The notes: generated by a model from the sequence alone, not told the origin. A stretch of 64,000 nucleotides of DNA from Lantana camara (GCA_037501455.1 CM074857.1:110951501-111015500); one strand, 5' to 3'; shown: positions 38,363-51,500, numbered from the stretch's first letter. Translations and numbers: made by a program.

Positions 38363-39680
38363 CAAATCGATAGAAACCTCTTCTCCAACACAGATTTTTA
38401 GCAAACAGAATAGCACAACAACACTCTTAGCAACTAATGAACTTCAACACAGCTCCAATTTGCATGAAAAAAAAAAAAACAAGAACAACAAACATTTCAA
38501 ATTCCAAAACACCATTCTTGGTAATATTATAATAAAATGAAAATCAGTCAAAATTTAGTATGGCTTGTCAACATATCAAATTTAAATTCTTGGAAATAAC
38601 CTAACACCACTCAAATTCAAATATCAAACTATACAAGTAGTAGTTACACAACTCAGTTAGAAGTGCACCAGACATTTATAATTATCAGAACCTTCCATGA
38701 TATCAGTTAGCAAAGCCCCATCCTTACTAGCATAATCCTTATGAGCATAATAGTACATCTTCACAGCATCAATCAATTCCTCTCTTTTGGTGTGGCGAAA
38801 TTGAGGAGATTTTTCCAAATATTTGTTGAAGGTCAAAGTTCCCATTTCAATGAAAGGTTGGGTCTTCCCGAGAGTGTACAGAGCATGAAAACTCTGTTCC
38901 TCCATAATAAACACAGTCAAGCTTGCTATCCAATCAACTCCAAAAGTTATAATATCATTGCACTTCTTCAATTTTTTCCAGCAAGTTTAATTCAACTTAT
39001 TTCATTGTATAAGCAACAGTTTTCATTATGAAAAATGCTTAAAAGACCAAATAAATACTTACCAGCATTTATGTCATAAGAAACTATGAAAAAAAAAGTG
39101 TTTTACAACACATATTCGGCAGAAACATGCAAAAAATCAACAGTCCACTTATGAAACTGCACATGGTCTCAAAGCCTCAAACAACTCCTTTCATGGTTTG
39201 CATTACAGAACTTCCAGCCACTAGCTCTGTTTAAATACCTGAACCAAAATTTGGCTATTTTGCACAGAACATTGGCATTCAAAAGAAATAAACTATTAAT
39301 TCGCAGCATCTTTCCTGTTTAAAGATTTAGAATTAAAAGTCCTCTTTAACAGTTTAACAAGAATTCTAAGTTCTACAAACAAACTAATGATAGTAAGACT
39401 TGAAAATATGTGATACCCATGATAAAACGGAACTGGAATAACTAAACTATATCAAAGTAAAAGAACAAGTTACCAGCTTCTCAAGGGAAAAATAAGCCTA
39501 GTAAAAAAGAAAGTGAGGATGTTAATTAAGCATAAACTAATAGCAGGGCAAATTTTCAGCAAATAGCAAATCAATAGAAACCTCTTCTCCAACACAAATT
39601 AAAATCAACATAGGCCAAAACAAATTCCTCCATAAACAAGATCAAATCAATAGAAACCTCTTCTCCAACACAAATTTTCA
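38363..39680 (+). repeat. Three dispersed copies of a 30-40 bp unit inside the CACTA element
   Basis: ATAGAAACCTCTTCTCCAAC and its flanks occur at 38363-38394, 39567-39600 and 39643-39680. The last two also share AATTTTCAGCAAATAGCA nearby. They probably arose by internal duplication. Confidence 0.65.
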
Positions 39681-39865
39681 GCAAATAGCAGGGCATCAAC
39701 AGACTCAGTACCCAAGTTGTGCCTCATTATCACCAAAACAGCCATTGCCCACACAATAGCAGGCTGTCAAAAATTCTCAACTGATAAAGCCTCCTCAAAC
39801 TGATCACAACCATATTCACTCACAGTAACCTTCAACATAGCATTCCCAATCAACAATTTCAGCTC
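38657..39865 (-). pseudogene. Possible captured host-gene fragment inside the CACTA element
   Basis: Two minus-strand stretches have protein-like composition. The frame ending at 38657 includes TKREELIDAVKMYYYAHKDY. A stretch from about 39865 to 39690 includes VTVSEYGCDQFEEALSV and AIVWAMAVLVIMRHNLGTES, with one in-frame TGA between these two motifs. I do not recognise the source. CACTA elements often carry host exons, which makes this plausible, but chance ORFs in AT-rich DNA are also possible. Confidence 0.25.
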
Positions 39866-42800
39866 AAATTTTATCAAACCGACACGAAAAATTAATGATG
39901 AAAGCCCCTAGCTTACAAAGTTAACTACGTTTAAAAAAATGTTTATCAAATAAAGTGTTCAAGTTTATACGCTTACAAAAGATTAAAGCATTTCTTCAGT
40001 GTCATGCTAATGTAAACAAAATATTCATTTACTTGGTATGATGACATAACTAATCAAACCATATTAACAGCTCATTATCAGGAGATGATAGACTTAAACA
40101 CTGAATAAGCTTCTACAAAATTTTCAAGTTAACACCTGAGCAGGAAAAAAAGAGGATAAAATCTAAGTATTATAAATAAATCGATAGATTGTGAAATGGT
40201 CGGCACATGAATACAAATAGTGACTAAATTTATAGAGACAGAGTATAAATACTTACTTCTGAGACCAAGCGCTTCTTGGTGAGCAACTTAATCAAAAAAG
40301 CTTTCTAATACACCTCCAACATTTTCGCCTTCACTTAGTGGCTGGTAAGTGGAAATAATATGCATCCTTGATAAACATAGCAGGCCTAAACACACATGAG
40401 AAAGATTCAAAACCTTCAAATGAGCAACTCCTTTTCGTCAGATATTCAAATCTTGAATATGACAAATTGGTTATAATCAAATTAACAATATAAGCAAATA
40501 AATGGCTTATAAGTCTTCCCCACAAAGGGGAAATAGAAAGAAAATGTAGAAATGGTAACAACATAAGATATAAGCTCATAACTGCAGCAATCAAAACCAA
40601 ACCACATTGTCATAGAGCAAATGCTTTAGGCATTTCAGAATTAGGTACATTCAAGAGTTATAACAGCTTAACAGAGCAAAAAAATTCAAGCTAATTCAAA
40701 GAATTGCAACATAATAATAAACTTATTTCTACAAGATCCATATGAGAAAATGGCATACCTTTGTTAACTAAGATGAAAATCCCGAGACAGAAAAATCCTA
40801 TGAAGAAACTCCAACAAAATATAAACCTAGAATACAACCCCAACTCAGATTTCTACTTTCAGTCAGAAATCTTGCTTGATGGAGAAAGTAAACGGACCGA
40901 ATTGGAGAAGAAAGCTTCCTCATTGAGTCAAAGAGTAGAACATTGTTGGAAACTCTTCTTTCTTTTATGGTGGAGATTTTGGGGGAAAGGTGATAGGGGA
41001 AAGATTAGGGCTCCAAAATGAAAGAGAAAAGGCAGATGAGAGGGGAACGAAAAATTTTGGACAGATTAGGGCTCCAAAATGAAAAACCCAGATGATACAT
41101 AGACGAAAACTTCGTCCGAACTAAAAAACTTTCCGACAAACAACATCGTCGGAGAATGGCCGCTTATTTCAGGCGAAATTCAGACTCCATGTTGTCTGAA
41201 ATTGAGGAACGAAATTTCCATCAACTTCAGACGAAATATTTCGTCCGCGTTTCATCGCAGGAATAAATTCTGAAAAAAATGATTCATGAAAAATTTCAGA
41301 TGAAAGATTTTGACGGAGAGTAGACTGAATTCTCAGACCATTCCGACTAATTTCAGACAAGCATTTTCGCCTGAATTTTGTGCAAAAAATTTTCAGAGGA
41401 ATAGTTTTATCGGCCTTTGACCTGAAACTTTAATAATAATAATTTCATTTGTTTTTTCTTTTTCAGAGGAACATATTCGTCATGTTTTCATCCGAGTTTT
41501 CGAGTAATTTTAATTTAAAATAATTAATTCCATTTTCAGACCAAAAGTTCGTCACCCATTTCGTCTGGTTTATTAAATGTAATTTTTATTTAAATAATAT
41601 TTTTAATTTTGTCGGAATTTCATCGAAATTTCGTCTGAAATTTGATATCTACGAAGAAAAATAGAATTTTGTGTTGTTGGTCAGAAATTCGTCGGAGGTT
41701 CGTCTGAAAGATTCAGACGAAAAAAGTTCATCAGAAAAGTTCGTCTGAAAATGACTATTTTCTTGTAGTGAAGGAATTAGTAAAGCAAAATCTCTGCTTT
41801 AATAGCACTATTCCTAACACATAATGTAACAATTAAACGTTTACATTTTCATTCCACGTTTCCACATTAAATTTCATAGCATAAAATCCATAAACATATC
41901 ATACAATCATTAATTGACATCTTAAGATAAAGTTTGAGGGAAAAGAAATCATTTAAAATACATAACGAATGCATTAAAATTAACATACGCATGCAAAGGT
42001 GACTGGACCCTCGAACGGTCGTGCACTATCAAAGCTTTCTCCCCACGCATGGCCGTTCAGCACCACAGAAACTCCACACCATGGTTGTGAACGGCCGTTC
42101 CAAAAACTCGTCATGGTGCCTGAACAGCCGTTTAGACACAACATTGGCCATTGTGAAGAGAAATGGACGTTCGACCATTAATCTCTCCAAGGGCGAACGG
42201 CCGTTCGCCCGTTCTTTCTTCAAAATTAGCAGCAGCAGTCACGCAGCAGGGGAATGGAGGCAAGATCATGAGCAGCAGCAGGGTAGGTTTGAAGTGCATC
42301 AAAGAGGCATGAACTCCAAAAAACAAGCACATAACAACCCCATAATTTCACATATACATGGAGTCATAAAAATGCAAGAAATCTTTAACCATATATCACT
42401 ATTCCACATTTATATCATGAAGTGCATTAATGGTAGATCAATGAATAGTCAACTACCATGAAATTAATGAGCACATAAGCAACATTTAAGCTCCAAAGAA
42501 CAAGAAACAACTCATAAAATTAAGTTCAAATAATCCATGCTAGCTTCATGTATTGAAATGTTCCATTTTAACCTAACTATTCATGTCTTTGCTCAAACTC
42601 ATATAAACTCAAGCTTATAACAAGAACTTCATGGATGAAAATAAAGCTAAGAAGATGGAGAATTCCATGCTTACATTGCTTTAAAGAAACAGTGGAAGAT
42701 AGAGGTGTCTTGAGCTCTCAAATGGAAGAGGAGAAAAATGGTTTCTTCTTGTTTCTCTTGAAGGGTTAAAACATGAGGGAGATAATGAGGAAAGGAAGAA

Positions 42801-43407
42801 GAAGTTCAGCCCTAAAAGGGTCCAAGAAAAACAGTTCACACGGTTCAGTTCACTCAAAAACCGGTTCGGTTTAATTTCCTATCCGTTCAGATAGGATTTT
42901 AAAATGTAGGGAGTTCAAACGACTTCGAAAAAGGGGCTTGTTCCGTTGGACTCGAATTATCGAAATGAATCCAATGGAGAAGTTAGAATTCGAATGCAAA
43001 TTCCCGAGCACAAGCTAGCTAAAAAATGGCTTAAAATGCCCTATTTACAAATAGGTCCCCAAACTTTTAAAAATCAACAAATAGGCCCAAAGCCTATTTT
43101 CAATTAAGCCCCAAAATATTTAAATAAATTGCAATCATGTCCATATCACTTATAACTCATTCAATTCCAAGAAATTAGCATGTTTGACAACAAATTCATT
43201 TCATAACATTTACGATCGTTCAATAACGAATCGATTTAAATGGTTTCATAACAAATTAGACATTTAAATAAAATTAAATCAAGTATAATAATTAAATAAC
43301 ACTTAAATCAAGTTATAGGCACGTACATAAAATTAGAGAAGCATAAATACGTAAGTTAAGCTCATACGTGACACGAACCTATACGTATGAACGAGCGGGG
43401 TGTCACA

Positions 43408-44668
43408 ACATGCAACTATACCATTATATTTATATGATAGATATGTGTTGATACGATACGTTTATGGCTTTGTCAAATGATTATGGGTTGAAAAACCATA
43501 AGTGTATGTAAGCTTAAAATGTTTTGTAACGAGGCTACGCTCCAAACTGTGTATCTTCGAACAAGCTATGGACTATCTCGATATGATATGCATTGGGATG
43601 ATACGGAGAGGTACGTTTAAAGCATATGCTAAGTTGCAAGGTAAGGTATGAATGATAAGGTACGTACGTTATGTTATGTTATGAGCGAGTTATGTTAAGT
43701 ACGATTGAATATGATATGATATGATATGGATGTAAGGTTAATGTTGGACCCCGGAGACTATGAGTCAGGACACCCGGGACGAAAGCGGGCCATCGGGATA
43801 AGCCTGAGCATAGCCTCCATATGATAGGATTAACCCGGAATCCACCAGGAGGTTTGGTTGGGGGATGGAATCCGAGGGCGTGAGAATCATGCACTACGAC
43901 CCATACATATACGAACGGATGGATAGGGTCGCACAACCCTTCTATCACCCGGAGTAAAGGCTCGTATGTTATGTTTTATGTTTTAATATGATATGTATAT
44001 GGGGAGAATGATGGAAAGCTCGTACTCGCCGAGCGTATGTTTATGTTGCGTTATGTTGATTATGGAACGCAATAGGATCTTTAACTACGCTAAGCCATGT
44101 TATGAATATATTATGTATACATATGATTTGAAAATGGTTTTAGTATGCAAAACCCTATCCCCGATTCATAATCTTTTGTTTACTTGCTCTGCTCTATATT
44201 ATGTAGTGTGTGGGTGTGTGTTATCCCCCTCACTCAGTCGGTGGACTGATCCTCTCCTTTCAACTTTTAGTTTGCAGGTTTCGGCTCGAGCTAGGCGGAG
44301 AAGTGTGTCGGTCGAGTCTCTCAAGTTTATTTAGGTTGAGATGTATCTCATTTCGCATATTTTGGATTATTGTGTACGAATTGAATAAGTTATGTACCTT
44401 ATGGATATTACAGTTATTGATATGTCGTTTTGGTCGTGACAGCATTTATTAAGTATCTCTCTTGACTTGTTTATTGATTTATATGCTTGCTTCCGCAACC
44501 TTTGCTTTGTTTTTGCATGCTTTAAGTACGTTTTAGCTCCACCTAGCCTAGTGTGTGTGTAGGTCTCCCATTCGCTTTTACTCGGGCACGTATATGAATC
44601 TCCCATTTTATATACGAGTTTGGGTCTAAGTGCAGGGGATGTGGTGACCCATCGTTCCGGGTGCTACA
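43408..44668 (+). mobile_element. 3' part of a plus-strand LTR
   Basis: Non-coding DNA ending in GGGTGCTACA at 44668, the same terminus as the other LTRs here. It is followed by gag-like sequence. It contains the R/U5-like segment CTCACTCAGTCGGTGGACTG (44231-44250). Its first half is missing or displaced; the orphan LTR start at 26388-26667 is one candidate, but the two pieces do not abut in sequence. About 43730-43970 is GC richer than the rest. Confidence 0.55.
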
Positions 44669-46957
44669 TTCTCCGTCAACGGAACGACCACTATGTGCCT
44701 ATTGCGGTGGCACTAAGCACACCTATAATGGATACTAGGTTAGATTGAGGAGATGTTACGCCTACGGTTCTTCGGAGCATAAGCTTCCCGTCTGTGGTCG
44801 AGCAAAAGTTAATAAGCAACAAAGACAGAATCAAAGACTCCAAGATGGAGCTCGGACCAAACCCATGAGTAAGGAAAAAAGTATTTGCATTCATAGCACG
44901 TGCATCCATACCATAATAAATTATTATAATTATCTGTAATATGTGCTCTAAGTGTTATTGTTATGTGTTATTTTGTGCTCTGTTGATGTCAAAGTGCCAC
45001 ATAGCATTTACATCCCTAACCCGACATGCATAATTTCAGTGTCTACTTGCTAGATCGCTCGTTCCATCTATGCCATTAAGTGACACTTCCATAAGTCATG
45101 TCGTGAACCAAGATAAAAGAGAACTCAAGTTCAAGTGTTCAGTTAGGGGTTAATATTAAAGGGGCCAAAGACACTACGTGGACGGGTCACTCCAAAGCAA
45201 ATATAAATATTGACTGTGATCACTCTATGAATCGTCAAATTGAATGTCTATGTGGGTATGGTCATCGTTGAAGGTAAGGAGTTGGTTAGAGCAAGATTGA
45301 TTGTAGAATGGAATAAGAAGGGAAAAATTCTTTAATTAGTAAGCATTCAAGAGGGCCGAGTGGGGTGGAAGTGGAGATTCGAATTGGGAGTTGAGGATAT
45401 GTGTTTAAACAACAATCTCTAGGGCTGGAATTGAACGATTCACTATTCAAACATGCCTTGGAAGTGGATATAGTAGCATTATCAAGAAAACTTCCAGCAA
45501 TTTCTCTACTAACCAAAGGAGGGACGATATTCAAAGGGGAATAGTCTCGTTATGGAGATTCTAATAAAGACAATTATGGAGATATTGAGGGTCTTCTCTC
45601 CGAGAAGATTCCGAGAGTTGTGTTGACGAGGATGCTTTTCGCTAATGGGATAGCCCCGCATGGGCATAACAGTGTTGGAATTATAAGAGTCCAACTAGAG
45701 GTTGGAGGGTAGGTACTTGGTCATATATTCGGAAGCCGAAACGGTCGATTTGCCACTCTGGCACGTCATGAGGATTTGGGCAAAGCATTCACGGGACATT
45801 AAAGGAATAAAAATAAAGAGAACTCTTAGGAAATGATGGAGTGGTAGAAGTCTTAAGAAGTTACGAGTGTCGGGGTCGAACTATTTACTAGTTCCGAAGT
45901 GCTTCTTCTTTTCAGACCAAAGACTTGTAAGAGGAGCTCCTTGAAAGAGAGTACGAAAATGATAGGGATTTTGGCTAAGTTCAAGGAAGCGATAAATACA
46001 CAAAAATTCGAATCACCGAGGCAACTATTACGACAGTCAACGGTCTAACTTCGTAGAAGGTTTCAAATTTTGAATAAGGCAAAGAAGATACATCTGAAGA
46101 TGACTAAAGTCAAGTACACACACGAAGAATTGTTAAGTAAAAGAAAAGCTAAACTACCTTGAGTAACGTCATGATTGAGGAAAGGAGTTTGGCGAGAGAT
46201 CGACTATCAGATTAGAACTCTGTCATGGAAGTCTTAAATCAAGAATTTCGAGTCATGAATTTTACAATGTCAACTCTGTTGTCTTCCACCCAGTTACCTC
46301 AATATCAAGAACTCCGAGGTAATGTTGAACGGTACACGAATCATTCACACGTGTATCATGCATTGACTAAATTATTATTTGAATTTTGGCTTTATTTGCT
46401 CGTTGTGTGGATTTGATGCTTGGTGAGAGTTTAGTTGTCCTCAGAGACAACTTCGAGGGTACGGGTGCTTTAGCTACACGGTAAGACGAGGGTCATGACT
46501 TGCAACGGGTCCTTCGACGTGTACTCAAACCTATGCATCATGCGGTAGAAGGAAGTTCGGATGACTAAACATCGAGCCATGGGTTAGTGCAGCTCGTGAG
46601 ACCCTTTTGGCTTTGGAAGGACGAGGGGTGTGAGTTTGTTAACTACGCCACTCGTGAATCACCGAGTTTCTAAGTTAGTTAAGGATGGATCAAGCGGTGG
46701 TAGATGAATCTCATTTTAGATCCTCCTATCGTGCGAGACATGCGAACTGCTCGCAGCCCCGGACCAAGTTTGTGAAGGAGACTTTCATCAACACTTTGAA
46801 GAAAATGATCGAACCCCTTCGTGTTTGAACACCTTTTCCGGACTAATCCTTGAAGGGATGTCGCGAACCCCAAACATGGGATGAATACAAGAGAGTTGCT
46901 CGTAGTTCTAACTCGAGCAGTAGAACCTGGGGACCAGGTTCTCTAAAGAGGGGGAGA
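44669..46957 (+). pseudogene. Decayed gag/pol relic of a plus-strand Ty3/gypsy-type element
   Basis: Two CCHC zinc knuckles of a gag protein can be read in one frame: CAYCGGTKHTYNGY at 44694-44735 and CYAYGSSEHKLPVC at 44754-44795. Each has one Cys replaced by Tyr, and an in-frame TAG lies between them (44736-44738). Downstream to 46957 there are only broken frames. The region ends in a polypurine tract (46945-46957) next to the LTR at 46959. At 2.3 kb it is far shorter than an autonomous element, so large parts are deleted. Confidence 0.6.
46945..46957 (+). other. Polypurine tract of the plus-strand LTR element
   Basis: AAAGAGGGGGAGA lies immediately before the LTR start TGTGACACC. It shows that the LTR at 46959 is a 3' LTR. 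Confidence 0.75.
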
Positions 46958-46958
46958 T

Positions 46959-47840
46959 TGTGACACCCCGCTTCTTCGACAGGCCAGGTATGACGTCACG
47001 AGTGAGTTTATTTACGTATTTGTGTTCTTTTAATTTAAATTATGTGTTATTTAATTTGTTTAATTGATTTAAATTACTTTTAAGCTATGTTACACGGACA
47101 CGGACACGACACGGACACGGACACGGCGACACGGATTTTTTCAAAATTTTAGGACACGACACGGCTATATTTTATATAAATAAATATATTTTATATAAAA
47201 ATAAAAATATTTTATAAGTATAATCTATGTAACATAAAATATTTATAAAAATATATAATATTAAAAATAAAATAAGTTTTGTTATTTCAATTTTCTCTCC
47301 AAAAAATTCAAAAAATATTAAAAAAAGCATAAAAAAATGATCAAATTTGCCTCGCCGTGTCCGACACCGTGTCCCAATTTTTATTTTTATTTTTTTTCGG
47401 ACACTCCTTCAGCCGTGTCCGACACGTGTCGGAGCCGTGTCGGAGCTGTGTCCGTGTCCGACACGTATCGGACACTGCACGGGCCATTTTTTAAGCGTGT
47501 CCGTGCTTTAGAGCTTTTAAGTGCTTAAATTGATATGCAATTTTTTGATCGTAATTGTTTTAATATGAATTCAGCGTTAAGCATGCTAATTTTATGGAAT
47601 TAATTGAATTACATGTTATATGGATTCAATTGTATGTTATTTGAATGTTTTGAGGTTAAATTGAAAATAGGTTTTGAACCTATTTGACATTTTGACTTCT
47701 TTGAAAGTTTAGGAATCTAATTGTAATTAAGATGTTTTAAACCGTTTTTCGACTAACTTGAGCTCGGAAATTCGGATTCGAATTCTGACTTCGCCATTAG
47801 ATTCGTTTCGATAAAAACTTGTGTAAATTTATGATGATAT
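46959..47840 (+). mobile_element. 3' LTR of the plus-strand element, interrupted by a MITE
   Basis: Begins TGTGACACCCCGC after the polypurine tract and carries TGACGTCA at 46991-46998. It matches the orphan LTR start at 26388-26667 on both sides of a 429-bp insertion. It continues uninterrupted past the point where the other copy is broken. The right end is not clear; I see no GTGCTACA terminus, so it is probably truncated before the LON2 3' end. Confidence 0.7.
47085..47513. mobile_element. hAT-like MITE inserted in the LTR
   Basis: A 429-bp insertion relative to the LTR copy at 26388. It is flanked by an 8-bp target duplication CTTTTAAG (47077-47084 and 47514-47521), the size typical of hAT elements. 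The ends start CTATGTTACACGGACACG and, inverted, CTCTAAAGCACGGACACG, sharing CT and a CACGGACACG block. The interior is made of GGACACG/CGTGTCC repeats around an AT-rich core. No coding capacity. Confidence 0.82.
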
Positions 47841-48517
47841 TTTAAGAATGTATTTTATCTATTTTATTTGGTCAGACACGTAGCGGTCAAACTAAGAAAA
47901 GTTTCTAACTAACTCTAATGAGATTGTGCGAGTGTCGTCTCTTCCCGTCCTTTTTCAATGGCCTTCCAAGGAGCATCGCAGATGCCCCTCCTGAAATTGT
48001 ACTTTTGTTATCGTATGGACTTCCATGTCCATCCCACCCTCCCCAAATGTAAATTACCATTCATATACTGTAAATATCTCATTTGACCGCCTAATTGAAA
48101 TTTATAATCCTATGTTCAAAAAGAAAGAAGAAACGGAAAAGGTGAAAGAAAGAAGAGTAGCAGAAACATCAACAGCTAAATCATTAAATTAAAACGGCAA
48201 TAAAAATGAGTTAACTTTACCACGCGATTAATTAAAATGTCGATTAAATTGGAGGAACTTTTACACTTTTCATACATATCAACATGAGAAGATGAGAAAA
48301 GAACTCTTAAAGACATTCTTCTAGCCACAGCTTGCTGAAAGCAAGAAAGGATGTGCAAATATATAGTAGACCATGAAATCCAGGATCTGCTATCTGCCAC
48401 ACTCTTGATTACACCCCAATGGTGGATATAAAAGGCCCCGGATCAGTCTCCACAAAGTTTGAACTCAGACGAGGAACAGGGCAATATTAGACAGTCATTA
48501 GATGACAGCAAGAGTTG
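47841..48517. other. LTR remnant and LON2 3' flanking region
   Basis: Non-coding. The part nearest 48517 is the LON2 3' untranslated region (minus strand); the poly(A) site cannot be placed. No gene is seen. Confidence 0.4.
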
Positions 48518-51500
48518 TCATAATTTTGCATGTTGTCTCCACGGACAGCCACCCTCAAAAGCCTGCTCCAATACATCCTCCATCCGCTTTGCAAGTAATA
48601 TCTGTGAAACAACATTTATGAAAAACACTAAGAATAGTAGCAGTACGAAGCATAATAGACATATTCAGGAAGATCTTACTCTTCTCAAATAAAATATAAA
48701 CTGACTTTAAATAAGATGTGAAAATTCCCTGACCAGAAATTCAATTTGCAAGGAACCATGGAATGTACAACAATTATGGACAAAATTTACCTCCAGATCA
48801 GCAAGCACAGCTGACGGCACCTCCACTAAGTCCTTCAAGTTCCTCTCTGGTAGAATAACTCTCTTAATTCCATATCGATGTGCCGCTAAAACCTGTAATG
48901 TGCTTAGTTCAGTAATAGAACGATAAAAGACATAGAATGGCATGCTGTGATGTTGTACCAAAGTATTCAGCAGTGAAACTTGAAACGATTTAATTAAATC
49001 CTATTCAGTGGCATGCAGTGAAATTATTCGAAATTATTCAAGACCCTAAAAACCATATACTATATATCCTGAGCCACAATGCTGCAAGAAGACCTCAATA
49101 TTTAAGGACGGCAAAGAGATCAGGGGAATTATATTAACTCTCATAATCTTTCCAATATTAGGCATTATTTTCAAAATACAAATTTGCTATTCTTTTTCCT
49201 ATAGCAACGGATAATCTTTCTTAATTGTTTCAATTTTATTTTTTTTTGGGTTAAAAAGATAACCTTCTTTTATAAACTATTTTTATAATATATTCATGAA
49301 TATAGATATTAATTATATATAATACATATATAGAGGAATTTAATTTTATATATCTATATTGTTTATTATTAAGAGAGCAGGGCAAATTGGTTTTTCCCTT
49401 CTCGGTATAGTAATGAATTGCCAAATTCCCATCCACAAATCAATATTCAAAACATATCCGTGTTTTTTTCATCTTACCACCCTTGTACAACAACCAATAT
49501 TTCACCCACAGGGACCAAATAAAACCACCTTTTTGCCTCACCTAGATCAGATTATTGAAACTAACTAGTATCCATTTGTTAGGCTAGCACCCCAGATCGA
49601 TGGTATATTGTATCATAATTGACCACAATAAATGACAGAGAATAGAGAAAGAAAAATAAGACAAGAATTTACGTGGTTCGGCTGAATTTGCCTACGTCCA
49701 CGAACAAGGGGAGCGATTCCACTATAACAAAGTTTACAACAATTAGAGAAAAACCTATTCTCTAATTAACCCAACACTCACACAGAACCTCACAATTCTA
49801 TCACAAGAATTAGCTCTCAAGTGTTTACCAAACTCTCTAATTTACAGGCCTAGCAACAAGCTTTCTTGAAGCTTAGGTTTTTGCTTTTACTCTCTTTTAG
49901 CTCTTCAAAAACTGAATAATGAAACCTCTATTTATAGAGAAGTTCCAGCCATATAAGAATAGTAATGGCAACTAGTGGCAACGGTATCACAATTTCATAT
50001 TTTCAGCATCATGGTGCTTGGCTGTTCAGTTGATGAGGCTATAAAGTGGAACAGGTTTACCAGCAGAACCAAGACAAAACCAAAAAGAAAACAGGCAAAG
50101 AGCATACCTTATCTTTGATGCCACCTACGGGTAAGACTAAACCCCTCAAAGTCATTTCCCCAGTCATTGCTGTATCTGCCCTAACTCTTCTCTGACTGAA
50201 GAGTGAAACCAGTGAGGTAACAAGAGTCACACCAGCTGAAGGTCCATCCTTAGGTACAGCCCCAGCAGGAAAGTGTATATGAATATCTCGGCGTTCAAGG
50301 ATATTGCTCTCTTTAGTAGTTGCCAAATTAAGTTCCATTGCTCTTGCTCTTACCTGTATATCAAAAGAGAATCACAAATTTATTACCTTAGAAAACTTCC
50401 CCTAGAGGGAGAGAACCTTTCTCTTAGGGAATGAATATGTATTGCATGGTTATTGTAACAATAATTGGAAACTGGAATCAAGTCAATAGTTCTTTATTGT
50501 ATCATCACTAATTTCAAAAGGCGTCGTAATTCATTGACAGGCTATCTCAAGCCCATGTGCTCATTCATGATTATGTAATATTTGGCACGTTTCAAAGCAC
50601 ACATCCATGGGGTAGCCTCCCAGCAAAGTTTCTGATTGGGTTTGAAAGAACTTAGAGAAAGCATAATCATTACCACAGTTTTCAGATGGCAAGTCGTACA
50701 TCTTGCAAGAAACCAGAACCTCATCTATGACTTTCAACAAAATAAATCCTCAGGACAAGAAGATGCTTCTTAAGGTGCAAAAAAGGTGCATTAGCAATTA
50801 AAGAAAGCAGAAATTATTACCCATGTCATTGCAATTTGTGCTGATTCCTTAATAACATCCCCCAGTTGGCCTGTCAGATGCAAATCACCCTTTCCCACCA
50901 TCGCAGTAGTCTCAACAAATTGAACCTCTCCTCCAAAGGCTGTCCATACTAGTCCAACAGACACTCCAGGAGTTGCAACCCGATCCGCAGTTTCTCTATC
51001 GTCATATCTGGGGGGCTGTTATTCAGCAAATACGGATTACATCACTTCATTTATTGAAAAAAGATGAACAGGAAGAATGTACTTAAGACTCTAGCAGAAC
51101 AAAGAGCTCTGGACCAAGTAACTAAGGTTTCCAATCCAGTTAGTTATACAAATGGTTTTTAAAGAGCATTTCTGCTTACTCCAAGCACTTTCTCCAACAT
51201 AGCTTCATCCACGATGAAAGGTGAGGTAACCCTGAATGTATTTGATATTTCATGCTTGTTAACACCAATTGGAATAACTTCCATTTCCACCTCAGCCTCA
51301 TCAGCAAGTCTTCCATCCAACAAAGGTGAAGATAGCCGCTGGACATCTTTACTAAGTGGCACAGCATGATCTTGTTCAGCTACTCTAACGGCAGCAGCAC
51401 GAGCTAAGGAAGCCAAGTTCCTCTCTAAGTTTCGTACGCCAGCTTCTCTGGTATACCTTTGAATGACAAGTTTTACCATATCCTACCACAAAATCAAGAA

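Larger units (their letters stand above)
35592..41770. mobile_element. CACTA (En/Spm) DNA transposon, non-autonomous
   Basis: Both ends are CACTACAA(A/G)AAAA followed by (C/T)AGTCATTT(C/T)CAGACRAAC, in inverted orientation. A 3-bp target duplication AAG flanks it (35589-35591 and 41771-41773), the hallmark of CACTA elements. Dozens of subterminal TTCAGACGAACTTT-type repeats, direct and inverted, fill roughly the first 600 and last 700 bases. These are the binding sites of the small transposon-encoded protein in this superfamily. I found no transposase frame in the 6.2 kb, so it depended on a partner element. It sits in an older LTR. Confidence 0.9.
34999..43407 (-). mobile_element. Minus-strand LTR split by a CACTA element
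   Basis: On the minus strand it starts TGTGACACCCCGC at 43407. Going left, it resembles the 30037 LTR in organisation (comparable strings near 42700 and 42940). It is interrupted by the CACTA element at 35592-41770. The far end is provisionally the TGTAACCCC at 34999. Without the insertion it would be about 2.2 kb. The bases flanking the two ends (ACTTT and ACATG) do not form a clean target duplication, so the left limit is uncertain. Confidence 0.45.

Noticed and set aside
40761..41021. 86-codon plus-strand ORF near the CACTA right end
   Set aside because: Composition is random and it overlaps the start of the subterminal repeats. It has no transposase motif.
26388..44668. One continuous 5' LTR split by nested insertions
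   Set aside because: The piece at 26388-26667 and the piece at 43408-44668 do not join: the continuation expected from the copy at 46959 is absent at 43408. Deletion must be assumed, so they are listed separately.
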